Assembly (NCBI RefSeq): GCF_042662225.1
Contig: NZ_JBHSYQ010000003.1
Span: forward strand, 2,210,373 to 2,274,372
Length of the DNA stretch: 64,000 nucleotides
From: Nibribacter roseus
GTDB taxonomy: Bacteria; Bacteroidota; Bacteroidia; Cytophagales; Hymenobacteraceae
Direction: 5' to 3'
Shown here: positions 35,859-43,417 of the stretch, piece after piece
Layout of the letters: each line of letters begins with the position of its first letter
Position numbering within the stretch: position 1 is the stretch's first letter
Made by a program: the position numbers and the translations under genes
Notes under the pieces: model-generated
The model's database searches: none
What the model saw: the letters and a program-made list of their open reading frames with translations, nothing else
Told to the model about the DNA's origin: nothing

Positions 35859-36440
35859 ATGGTTGATAATATAAACTTTGAATCAAGCCAACGTCGCGTC
35901 AATCCGCTAAAGTTCATGCTTTGGCTGTTGATTGTCAGCATTGTAATGATGTTTGCGGCTTTTACCAGTGCCTATATCGTCCGTCGGGAAGAAGGAAACT
36001 GGTTAGAATTTGATCTGCCATCTGTTCTGATCATCAACACAGTGGTGTTGTTACTGAGCAGTATTTTTTTACACTGGGCCTATGTATCTGCCAAACGTGA
36101 TAACGTAGGTAGCGTAAAAGTAGGTTTATGCCTTACGATTGCTGCCGGAGTTGCCTTCTTGATTGGTCAATGGATAGGATGGGGCGAATTAGTGGATAAT
36201 CAGGTATTCTTTGGTGGCCATACCGCCAACCCTTCTGGTTCTTTTCTGTATGTCTTAACAGGGGTACACGCTTTTCATTTAATCACGGGGTTAATTTTTT
36301 TAATTATTGTCGTAATTTCGGCCTTTAAGTATAAAGTACATTCACGTAATTTGGTGCGCATAGAGCTTTGCGCCATTTACTGGCACTTTTTAGGGGCTCT
36401 TTGGATTTACTTGTACTTATTCTTAACGTTGAACCATTAA
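35859..36440 (+). CDS. Cytochrome c oxidase subunit III-like protein, first copy
   Basis: A 193-residue five-helix subunit III family protein. Landmarks: FTSAYIVRREEGNW, GVHAFHLITGLIFLI and a C-terminal WHFLGALWIYLYLFL. Bacteroidota often have two subunit III-like genes in tandem, as here. The short form lacks the first two helices of the classic seven. It lies 9 bp after ctaB. Confidence 0.92.
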   Translation: MVDNINFESSQRRVNPLKFMLWLLIVSIVMMFAAFTSAYIVRREEGNWLEFDLPSVLIINTVVLLLSSIFLHWAYVSAKRDNVGSVKVGLCLTIAAGVAFLIGQWIGWGELVDNQVFFGGHTANPSGSFLYVLTGVHAFHLITGLIFLIIVVISAFKYKVHSRNLVRIELCAIYWHFLGALWIYLYLFLTLNH

Positions 36441-36456
36441 TTATTCACTAACACAT

Positions 36457-37230
36457 ATGTCGCAAACAACTACATTTGAGCAGCCTAAAACAGGCACTTG
36501 GGATGGAGGTAACGAGCCGTTTAAGGCAAGTTATGGTAAACTGATGATGTGGTTTTTTCTACTGTCAGATGCCTTTACTTTTGGAGCCTTTTTAACTACT
36601 TACGGTCTTGCCCGCCATCGTCACCGCTCTTTTGAAGAAGCTCAGGCTTTGTTACCGGAAGCTCAAAGATTGCAGGAGTTTGAATTCTCTACGCAATGGT
36701 GGCCAATACCTGAAAAGGTATTCAATGCATTTCCTGGTTTCCATGGTGTAGACTGGCCATTGGCATTTGTGGCTTTAATGACCATGATTCTTATTCTTAG
36801 CTCTGTTACCATGGTATTGGCAGTGGAAGCTGGGCATAGAATGGATAAGAAGGATGTGCAGAAATGGTTGTTATGGACTATTTTATTTGGTTCTATGTTC
36901 TTAGGTTGCCAGGCTTGGGAGTGGACTCACTTTATAGCAGGTGATGAAACTGGGATGACCTTGGCAGATGGAAGTAAAATCTACGGAGCCAATTTGATCG
37001 TAAACCAATATGGTCCTCCGTTGTTTGCCGACCTGTTCTTCTTTATTACAGGTTTCCACGGAACCCACGTTTTAAGTGGGGTGGTGTTACTGATCCTGAT
37101 TTTCATTAATACCGTGAACGGGGTTTACCACCGCAGGGGACACTATGAAATGGTAGAGAAAGTAGGTCTTTACTGGCACTTTGTAGACTTAGTGTGGGTG
37201 TTCGTGTTTACCTTCTTCTACCTGGTGTAA
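36457..37230 (+). CDS. Cytochrome c oxidase subunit III, second copy
   Basis: A 257-residue subunit III. Landmarks: MMWFFLLSDAFTFGAFLTTY, AWEWTHFIAGDETGMTLADG, FFITGFHGTHVLSGVVLL and the ending WHFVDLVWVFVFTFFYLV. It has a ~60-residue insertion after helix 1 compared with short forms. Together with the first copy it would flank CoxA. It lies 16 bp downstream of the first copy. Confidence 0.94.
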   Translation: MSQTTTFEQPKTGTWDGGNEPFKASYGKLMMWFFLLSDAFTFGAFLTTYGLARHRHRSFEEAQALLPEAQRLQEFEFSTQWWPIPEKVFNAFPGFHGVDWPLAFVALMTMILILSSVTMVLAVEAGHRMDKKDVQKWLLWTILFGSMFLGCQAWEWTHFIAGDETGMTLADGSKIYGANLIVNQYGPPLFADLFFFITGFHGTHVLSGVVLLILIFINTVNGVYHRRGHYEMVEKVGLYWHFVDLVWVFVFTFFYLV

Positions 37231-37263
37231 TTGTTGTTTTACTAGATTTAATCTTTAAGAAAT

Positions 37264-37608
37264 ATGGCATCGCACTCACATCATAACGAGTTTGAGCATA
37301 CCGGAGAAATTCCAAAACCACAGACCAAGATCATCTGGAAAACCTTCGTGATCCTTTGTGTGGTTACTGCAATTGAATTTGCGTTCGCATTTATGATGGA
37401 CGCCGGTACGCTTAGAAATACCATCTTTATTTTGCTTACCATAGTTAAGGCTTTCTACATAGTAGCAGAATTCATGCACTTAAAGCATGAGGTGAAAGGT
37501 CTTATTTGGTCAATCTTGATTCCTTCGGTACTATTAATTTGGCTGTTGGTAGCTTTGTTGGTTGAAGGTACTTTTTACGGAGAATCAGTCTTCAACTACT
37601 TTCAGTAA
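37264..37608 (+). CDS. Cytochrome c oxidase subunit IV family protein
   Basis: A 114-residue protein with three helices and the motif KAFYIVAEFMHLKHEVKGLI, typical of the small prokaryotic subunit IV (CtaF/CyoD-like) family that stabilises CoxA. The N-terminus is His-rich. Its stop overlaps the SCO start by one base (TAATG). Confidence 0.92.
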   Translation: MASHSHHNEFEHTGEIPKPQTKIIWKTFVILCVVTAIEFAFAFMMDAGTLRNTIFILLTIVKAFYIVAEFMHLKHEVKGLIWSILIPSVLLIWLLVALLVEGTFYGESVFNYFQ

Positions 37609-38288
37609 TGAGTCCAAAAAAAGCTCTGGTATTGGGCACTATATTATTGGTGCCCGTACTGGCGTTTTTATTCCTTAAAATGTTCGGAGTGAATAGATAT
37701 TCACTCCGAACTTATTTTCCAGTATCGGTAGATTCTACTTTGGTAGAGGGACGATGGCAATATGATACTGTTTTTCACCGGGTGCCTTCTTTTCCTCTCA
37801 TTTCCCAAACAGGAGATACACTTACCTCTCAAGCTTTACAGGATAAAATTTACGTCGCTAATTTTTTTTACACTACCTGCCAAGGTGTTTGTAAACAAAC
37901 CAGCACACAGTTAGCACGTGTGCAAGATGCTTTTCGGTTTCAGCCAGACGTAAAAATCCTATCCTATTCCATTCATTACACCCACGACAGTGTTCCTGTT
38001 CTTAGGCAGTATGCTAAAAGCTTCAGAGCAGACGCTAGTAAATGGTTTTTTTTAACCGGATCGAAAGACCAGGTTGAACAACTAATGATGGGCTACTACG
38101 TGAATGCCCGTTACGCTCCAGATGGCTTTCCTACCCTTGAAAACGGGGAACAACTTTACCTGCTTGACAAGCAGGGGCATGTGCGCGGCATATACGATGG
38201 TACTGATGCCACTGAAATTGATAAACTTATCACTGAAATAAATGTACTCCTTTCGGAGTATGAAGTATCCCATGAAAAACCAAGTTGA
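37608..38288 (+). CDS. SCO1/SenC family copper-chaperone-like protein
   Basis: A 226-residue membrane-anchored thioredoxin-fold protein. One N-terminal helix (about 6-26) anchors it; the copper motif CQGVC is at residues 91-95. SCO proteins load CuA of subunit II or reduce its cysteines. The late histidine that normally completes the copper site (in a D-H-S/T-like context before the LLD strand) is not seen: the equivalent stretch reads LENGEQLYLLDKQG. This may mean a thiol-disulfide role or a different ligand. Confidence 0.9.
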   Translation: MSPKKALVLGTILLVPVLAFLFLKMFGVNRYSLRTYFPVSVDSTLVEGRWQYDTVFHRVPSFPLISQTGDTLTSQALQDKIYVANFFYTTCQGVCKQTSTQLARVQDAFRFQPDVKILSYSIHYTHDSVPVLRQYAKSFRADASKWFFLTGSKDQVEQLMMGYYVNARYAPDGFPTLENGEQLYLLDKQGHVRGIYDGTDATEIDKLITEINVLLSEYEVSHEKPS

Positions 38289-38817
38289 GAATCGGAACGA
38301 TTCACGATATCTTATTCTTATAGCCATCCTTTCAGTAGTGGTGCCACTACTGGTGGCATTTTTGTTGTTTATGCCCCAGACTGGAAAGCTAGGCGATCTT
38401 GATGTTTCTTTCTTGCCAAAGCTGCATGCTGTGCTTAATTCTTTAACAGCAATTGCGCTTGTTGTTGGTTATTACCAAATCAAGCGGAATAACCGCAGGT
38501 ACCATCGGTTTGCCATGACAACGGCTTTCGTATTGTCTGCATTCTTCCTTATTTCTTACGTGACCTACCACTATCAAGCAGCGCCCACTCAATTTGGCGG
38601 TGAGGGAACTATCAAAGCTATTTATTATTTTATCTTGATAACGCATATTATTCTGGCAGCTGTTATTGTGCCGCTTGTATTGTTATCAGTGTATTTTGCG
38701 TTATCTGAACAGTATGCCCGGCACCGCCGCGTTTCAAGGTGGACTTTTCCGCTTTGGTTGTATGTGGCTGTAACCGGTGTGGTTGTGTATCTTATGATAT
38801 CACCCTACTATACTTAA
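38272..38817 (+). CDS. DUF420 membrane protein
   Basis: About 181 residues with five helices and conserved histidines in the blocks LPKLHAVLNSLTAIAL, VTYHYQ, ILITHIILAAV and YARHRRVSRWTFPLWLYVAV, all typical of DUF420, a family linked to oxidase assembly genes. The Met before KNQVENRND was chosen as start, overlapping the SCO gene by 17 bp; the Met before KYPMK (38260) or at 38242 are alternatives. Confidence 0.88.
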   Translation: MKNQVENRNDSRYLILIAILSVVVPLLVAFLLFMPQTGKLGDLDVSFLPKLHAVLNSLTAIALVVGYYQIKRNNRRYHRFAMTTAFVLSAFFLISYVTYHYQAAPTQFGGEGTIKAIYYFILITHIILAAVIVPLVLLSVYFALSEQYARHRRVSRWTFPLWLYVAVTGVVVYLMISPYYT

Positions 38818-38854
38818 ATTTTTTGCTTCAGGTGTTCTGAAATAGCGGTTTAAC
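38818..38854. repeat. Possible degenerate palindrome copy
   Basis: Reads TTTTTGCTTCAGGTGTTCTG then AAATAGCGGTTTAAC, which can be aligned with the palindrome family but with several mismatches. It directly follows the DUF420 stop codon. Confidence 0.3.
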
Positions 38855-38921
38855 GTACTATAGTAGAAGTGTTATTCTAGGCTTAGCAGTCAGAAAATTT
38901 ATGATTACCTATTGAGTTAAA

Positions 38922-39170
38922 ATGATGAAAAGGAAATATAGCGTTTGGTTGGCAAGTTTAGGGCTATTGCTGTTGTTCTGCTTCATCTCTACCTCTGCCG
39001 ATGCACAGTGTGCTATGTGTAGAGCTTCGGTAGAGGCATCTAGCGGGGAAGACGGAGACACTATAGCCAATGGATTGAATAAAGGTATTTTGTATCTGAT
39101 GGCTATTCCGTATATCATAGCTGGTACTGTCGGTTTTTTCTGGTACCGTTACAGTAAAAAACAGAAATAA
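38922..39170 (+). CDS. Small exported membrane protein with CAMC motif
   Basis: An 82-residue protein with a signal-like helix (about 7-28, ending ADA), then QCAMCRASVEASS, an acidic spacer, and one C-terminal helix (about 55-75) before a basic tail. The CxxC pair facing the periplasm suggests redox or metal binding. Proteins of this shape occur beside oxidase genes in Bacteroidota, so an assembly role is inferred; no named family is claimed. The next gene starts on the base after its stop codon. Confidence 0.75.
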   Translation: MMKRKYSVWLASLGLLLLFCFISTSADAQCAMCRASVEASSGEDGDTIANGLNKGILYLMAIPYIIAGTVGFFWYRYSKKQK

Positions 39171-39566
39171 GTGGCCGCTGCCTGGGAGCATTTAAAGGCA
39201 GGACTTGCTCTAAAATGCCCGCGTTGCCATCAGGGAGAAATGTTTAGCCATGCGGCATATAACCTCCGTAAATTTGATCAAATGCCAGAGCAATGCTCTG
39301 TTTGTGGGTTCAGGTATGAGATTGAACTAGGTTTTTATTGGGGAGCCATGTACATGAGTTACGGCCTTTCAGTATTAATTGTAGTGATAGTTGGGCTCTC
39401 CCTTTATCATTTTGCTGGTGATCCTCCAACATGGGTGTACTTAACCGTAGTGGCATCAATTGTGGTGCTGTTTACTTCTGTTTTATTCAGGTATGCCAGA
39501 GTTATGATGCTGTATTTCTTTGGGAGCGTCAGGTATGATGCTAAATACCAGCAAGGGAATAAGTAA
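39171..39566 (+). CDS. DUF983 membrane protein with zinc-ribbon-like cysteines
   Basis: A 131-residue protein with cysteine pairs CPRCHQG and CSVCGF near the N-terminus, the family hallmark FYWGAMYMSYG and two helices. DUF983 proteins are often encoded with cytochrome oxidase genes; function is unproven. The start is a GTG that touches the stop of the preceding gene, with no in-frame ATG in a suitable place. It closes the cluster. Confidence 0.85.
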   Translation: MAAAWEHLKAGLALKCPRCHQGEMFSHAAYNLRKFDQMPEQCSVCGFRYEIELGFYWGAMYMSYGLSVLIVVIVGLSLYHFAGDPPTWVYLTVVASIVVLFTSVLFRYARVMMLYFFGSVRYDAKYQQGNK

Positions 39567-39724
39567 ATAAATAGGGATTTCGCCCGTTATAAGCCATATT
39601 TAGGTATTGTTTCGTAAGCAGGGAAGACTGCAGATACTTCTAGGCTTTTGCTTGTAGGGTTGTACGTGAACATAAGCCTTGTTCAGAATATGTCTTAGGT
39701 CTTCACTCCGAAAAAAGGGCAGAA

Positions 39725-42700
39725 TTGAAGTTACATCGTACCGTCTCCTTTTATTTGCTGTTGGCCACTCTTTTGTTTGGAGGGGTGGCTACTTTTTTGC
39801 AGGTGAGTGTAAAGCGTGATTTGCTGGAAACCCCTGAAAAGAAAATGGCTCAGGAGGTAGTAGGGCGTATAAATAAAAAAGTTTCTCAAGCCCAGTCTGA
39901 ATTAAACCAGATTGCTCAGTCATTGCCTCCTGATTCTGGCTTCTTTTCCAGAATACTGCCCAAAACCAATCTTCCCGTTTTTGTTTATCAGCAAGACAAA
40001 TTAATATTTTGGTCAGACCATAACCTGCGGCCTGAGGTAGATCCACGCTATTTACGAAGAGATTTGCAGGTGGTAGAGAACAGGTTTGGCCGTTTTTTGT
40101 TAATCCGGAAAATTGCTCCGCCAGAATATACGCTAATGGCGGCAATTCCGCTAGAGAAGCGGTATGGTATTACCAATGCCTATCTTAAAAGTGGCCTGAA
40201 CCCTGAGATATTTGAAAACCACGCCGCCACCCTTCACATAGAGCGTAGTGTCGGCTCAATTCCTATTATGGGTGAAGGTGGTCAGTATCTTTTCTCACTG
40301 CGTGTGCTGGAGCCTGGGCAGTGGCTGCATGCCGGTAAATTCACTTTTGTATTATTTTGGCTGGCCATTACGTGTTGGGTGATGTTTCTCCTTTCCCTAC
40401 GTAGCCAGCTGATTGTTGCTCAAAAACAGGGGTGGGCTCTTTGGGCTGTCATTGCAGGACTTTTGTTTTTGAGACTGGTCATGCTGTGGTTTCAGTTCCC
40501 GAACAATGTGTATGACGTTGGCCTGTTTAGCCCCAGAGTATACGCCTCCTCATGGTGGTCTCCATCATTGGGAGATTTGCTTCTGAATGAACTCTGCCTG
40601 CTGGCTATTGCTCTTTTAGTTTTCCGTTTTAGTAAAAAACTCCGTTTTACGCCTCATTTTCAGAAAACAGGGCAAAAACGATCTGTAGTAGGTCTGCTGC
40701 TGGCACTCGCCATAATGGGCATTATCATTAGTTGGTATGAATTTTACCGTAGCCTGTTTAATAATACGCAACCCATTCTAGACATAAACCAGAGTATTCA
40801 GTTTAACTGGGAGAAAGGTCTTATTTATGCCGTTATCGCTATACATACCGTAGCGCTCAGTTGGATTATCAGGATGCTGCTCAGTTGGCTGCCATTCAGG
40901 CCCAATGGCTTTAAATCTTTTGGTGTTGCTTGGGCCACTGCGTTAGTGATTGCCATAGTGTATGCATTCTGGCGCGATGCCCCCAGCGGAAACTGGATTA
41001 TCTTGTTTATTGGTTTAGTACTGGTAGTCTGGGAAAAGATTCACCGTAAACTGAAAATAAGAGCAGGGGTTTACTCCAGCATTTTTTTGTTGAACATTTT
41101 AAGCGCCAGTTTAGGAGCCGCCGCTCTGTATGACTTGTATGCCGTACAACTTCGCGAAGACAAACAGCGCTTGGCGGCACAGTTACTGAAAGACCGCGAT
41201 GATATTACTGAGTACCTGCTAGCCCAGGCGGCGGAGTCTATCCAGAAAGATGAGATACTGCAGCGGGTTTTGCGGGCACCATGGGTGAATTTGAATTTTG
41301 TAGAGCAGAAAATCCGGCGCCACCATTTGGAGAACCTGACGGAGAACTATGCAGTGGTGATCAGGTTGTTTGATGTGAACGGGGAATCACTTACCTACCA
41401 AGATAGTTTGACAAACCTACGCAGGTATGCAGCGCATTGGGTGCCTAGGTCAGAAAGAACACCTCAGAAAGACCAGCTTCTCATTAACACGGACACCGAT
41501 CCTGGCCGCTTCACCTATGTGCAAGAGGTGAAAATTCCAGTAAATCTGTTTCAATGGATTACCGTGATGTTGGAGCTGAGCCCAAAGATAGCAGCCCCTA
41601 ATAGCGTGTTACCAGAGTTGCTGGTAGAACGCCGCAGCGCTAAGCCAGATGCAATGCCCTCTGGTAGTTATGCGTTATGGAAAGAAGGACGCTGGCTCAA
41701 AACAGATGGGTTTTTTGAGTACAGTCAGTATTTTTCTCCGCAACTGTTCCAGATTCCGCTGTTGTACACGCAAGGTTTGTCACATGCCGGTTACCACCAC
41801 TTAGGTACAACCTCAGAAAAAGGTACCGTGGCCGTGGTCAGTACTCCTGCGTATGGCTTTGGCTCTTGGCTGTCAAACTTCTCTTTTCTGTTTTTGCTGC
41901 ACACCTTTGCCCTCTTCGGGGTATTGGCTTTGCTGGTAATTTCAAGAGGAGAATTCTTTCAAAGCATAGCCTCTACTTTCAGTACTAAAATACAGCTCTT
42001 CCTGAATTTAGGTGTATTGGTGCCGTTGGTGTTGGTGAGCATAACTATTGGGAGTTTGGTCACCGATTCATATAAAGATGATTTGATCAGAGGTTATACA
42101 GAGCAGGGGCAGTTTATCAGGCAAAGCCTCACTTCCACCACACTTAATGCCGGTTACCGAGCCCGACCAGATTCTTTGGTACGGAGGGTAAACAGATTGG
42201 CCATTTTAGCCCAGGCCGAATTAAATGTATATGATGCCAACGGCCAGCTGCAAATAGCCAGTCAGCCCGCTTTGTTTGAGGCAGGAGTTCTTTCTACCAG
42301 AATGAACCCCAAGGCATTCAGCGCCTTGAAAAGTCAAGGGTTGAACAGGATGCTCTTGCATGAAAAGGCAGGAGAACTACCCTACAGCACATTGTACCTT
42401 CCCCTCCGTTCTGGGGTGAGTCAAATTCCTGACGGTTACTTGGCAATTCCTTTCTTTGATTCTGAAAAAGACCTGAACACCAAGCTAATTCAGCTCATCA
42501 CCACCATTCTGAATATTTTCACGGTGCTGTTCTTGTTATTTGTGCTGTTGGGGTACGCGGCCACCAGAGCCCTGACCGTACCGCTGCAGTTACTGACCGA
42601 AAGATTGAAACGCACCACGCTTACCGGAAGCAATGAAAAACTGGTGTATGAGTCTAGAGATGAAATTGGTCTGTTGGTGCGGGAGTACAACACCATGCTT

Positions 42701-43417
42701 CAGAAACTGGAGGAAAGTAAACAGGAACTAGCCCTGAAAGAGAAAGAAGCTGCCTGGAAAGAAATGGCCCGTCAGGTTGCCCACGAAATAAAGAATCCGC
42801 TTACCCCCATGAAGCTCTCGTTGCAATACTTGCGGCGGGCCATGCAAGACGGGCGCAGCAACCTAGAGGAGCTTATTGATAAAATATCGAATACCTTGAT
42901 CACTCAGATTGATGTGCTGAGCGATATTGCCACCTCCTTTTCCAATTTCACCTCAATGCCAGATTTAAAACTGGAGGTGTTGGAGCTGAATAAGCTGGTG
43001 AAACAAGCCGCTGACTTGCACCTCAACCCCAGACAACATCAGATTAATCTGACCCTGCCGGAGGAAATCGTGTTAGTGAAAGCTGATGAAAACCAACTTA
43101 TACGCATCTTCAATAACCTGCTATTGAATGCGCTGCAGGCGGTGCCATCCCCCAGAACTCCAGAAATCAATATAAAGGTTGAAACTACAAGTTCGCAGTG
43201 GGTGTTGGTGTCGGTGCGGGATAATGGCTCAGGTATTCCGGAAGAGGTGCAGCCGAAGATATTTGTACCAAATTTCAGTACCAAGTATACCGGGTCAGGC
43301 ATAGGTTTAGCAGTGGTGAAGAAAGGGGTGGAGGCCTTGGGTGGTTCTATTTGGTTTGAGACGGAGGAGAATGTGGGGACAACTTTTTTCCTGAAATTGC
43401 CGGTGGTGCAGACATGA
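39725..43417 (+). CDS. Large membrane sensor histidine kinase (NtrY-like)
   Basis: A 1230-residue kinase, much longer than usual. The N-terminus has one helix, a ~180-residue extracytoplasmic part, then a cluster of helices (about 210-460), a second extracytoplasmic domain, more helices near 715-785, a third sensor region, and a last helix near 920-945. HAMP follows (ALTVPLQLLTERLKR), then the H-box VAHEIKNPLTPMKLSLQYL with His1020, N-box NNLLLNALQAV, and DNGSGIPEE and GSGIGLAVVKKG. No receiver domain. The start is TTG; no better start precedes the first helix. A palindrome copy is read in frame near residues 306-318. It overlaps the next gene by 4 bp. Confidence 0.9.
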   Translation: MKLHRTVSFYLLLATLLFGGVATFLQVSVKRDLLETPEKKMAQEVVGRINKKVSQAQSELNQIAQSLPPDSGFFSRILPKTNLPVFVYQQDKLIFWSDHNLRPEVDPRYLRRDLQVVENRFGRFLLIRKIAPPEYTLMAAIPLEKRYGITNAYLKSGLNPEIFENHAATLHIERSVGSIPIMGEGGQYLFSLRVLEPGQWLHAGKFTFVLFWLAITCWVMFLLSLRSQLIVAQKQGWALWAVIAGLLFLRLVMLWFQFPNNVYDVGLFSPRVYASSWWSPSLGDLLLNELCLLAIALLVFRFSKKLRFTPHFQKTGQKRSVVGLLLALAIMGIIISWYEFYRSLFNNTQPILDINQSIQFNWEKGLIYAVIAIHTVALSWIIRMLLSWLPFRPNGFKSFGVAWATALVIAIVYAFWRDAPSGNWIILFIGLVLVVWEKIHRKLKIRAGVYSSIFLLNILSASLGAAALYDLYAVQLREDKQRLAAQLLKDRDDITEYLLAQAAESIQKDEILQRVLRAPWVNLNFVEQKIRRHHLENLTENYAVVIRLFDVNGESLTYQDSLTNLRRYAAHWVPRSERTPQKDQLLINTDTDPGRFTYVQEVKIPVNLFQWITVMLELSPKIAAPNSVLPELLVERRSAKPDAMPSGSYALWKEGRWLKTDGFFEYSQYFSPQLFQIPLLYTQGLSHAGYHHLGTTSEKGTVAVVSTPAYGFGSWLSNFSFLFLLHTFALFGVLALLVISRGEFFQSIASTFSTKIQLFLNLGVLVPLVLVSITIGSLVTDSYKDDLIRGYTEQGQFIRQSLTSTTLNAGYRARPDSLVRRVNRLAILAQAELNVYDANGQLQIASQPALFEAGVLSTRMNPKAFSALKSQGLNRMLLHEKAGELPYSTLYLPLRSGVSQIPDGYLAIPFFDSEKDLNTKLIQLITTILNIFTVLFLLFVLLGYAATRALTVPLQLLTERLKRTTLTGSNEKLVYESRDEIGLLVREYNTMLQKLEESKQELALKEKEAAWKEMARQVAHEIKNPLTPMKLSLQYLRRAMQDGRSNLEELIDKISNTLITQIDVLSDIATSFSNFTSMPDLKLEVLELNKLVKQAADLHLNPRQHQINLTLPEEIVLVKADENQLIRIFNNLLLNALQAVPSPRTPEINIKVETTSSQWVLVSVRDNGSGIPEEVQPKIFVPNFSTKYTGSGIGLAVVKKGVEALGGSIWFETEENVGTTFFLKLPVVQT
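40642..40680. repeat. Palindrome family copy inside the sensor kinase gene
   Basis: Starts CCGTTTTACGCCTC, centre TTTTCAGAAAA, ends CAGGGCAAAAACG. It is read in frame as part of the loop RFTPHFQKTGQKR between two membrane helices of the sensor kinase. It is the only clear copy found inside a gene. Confidence 0.75.
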
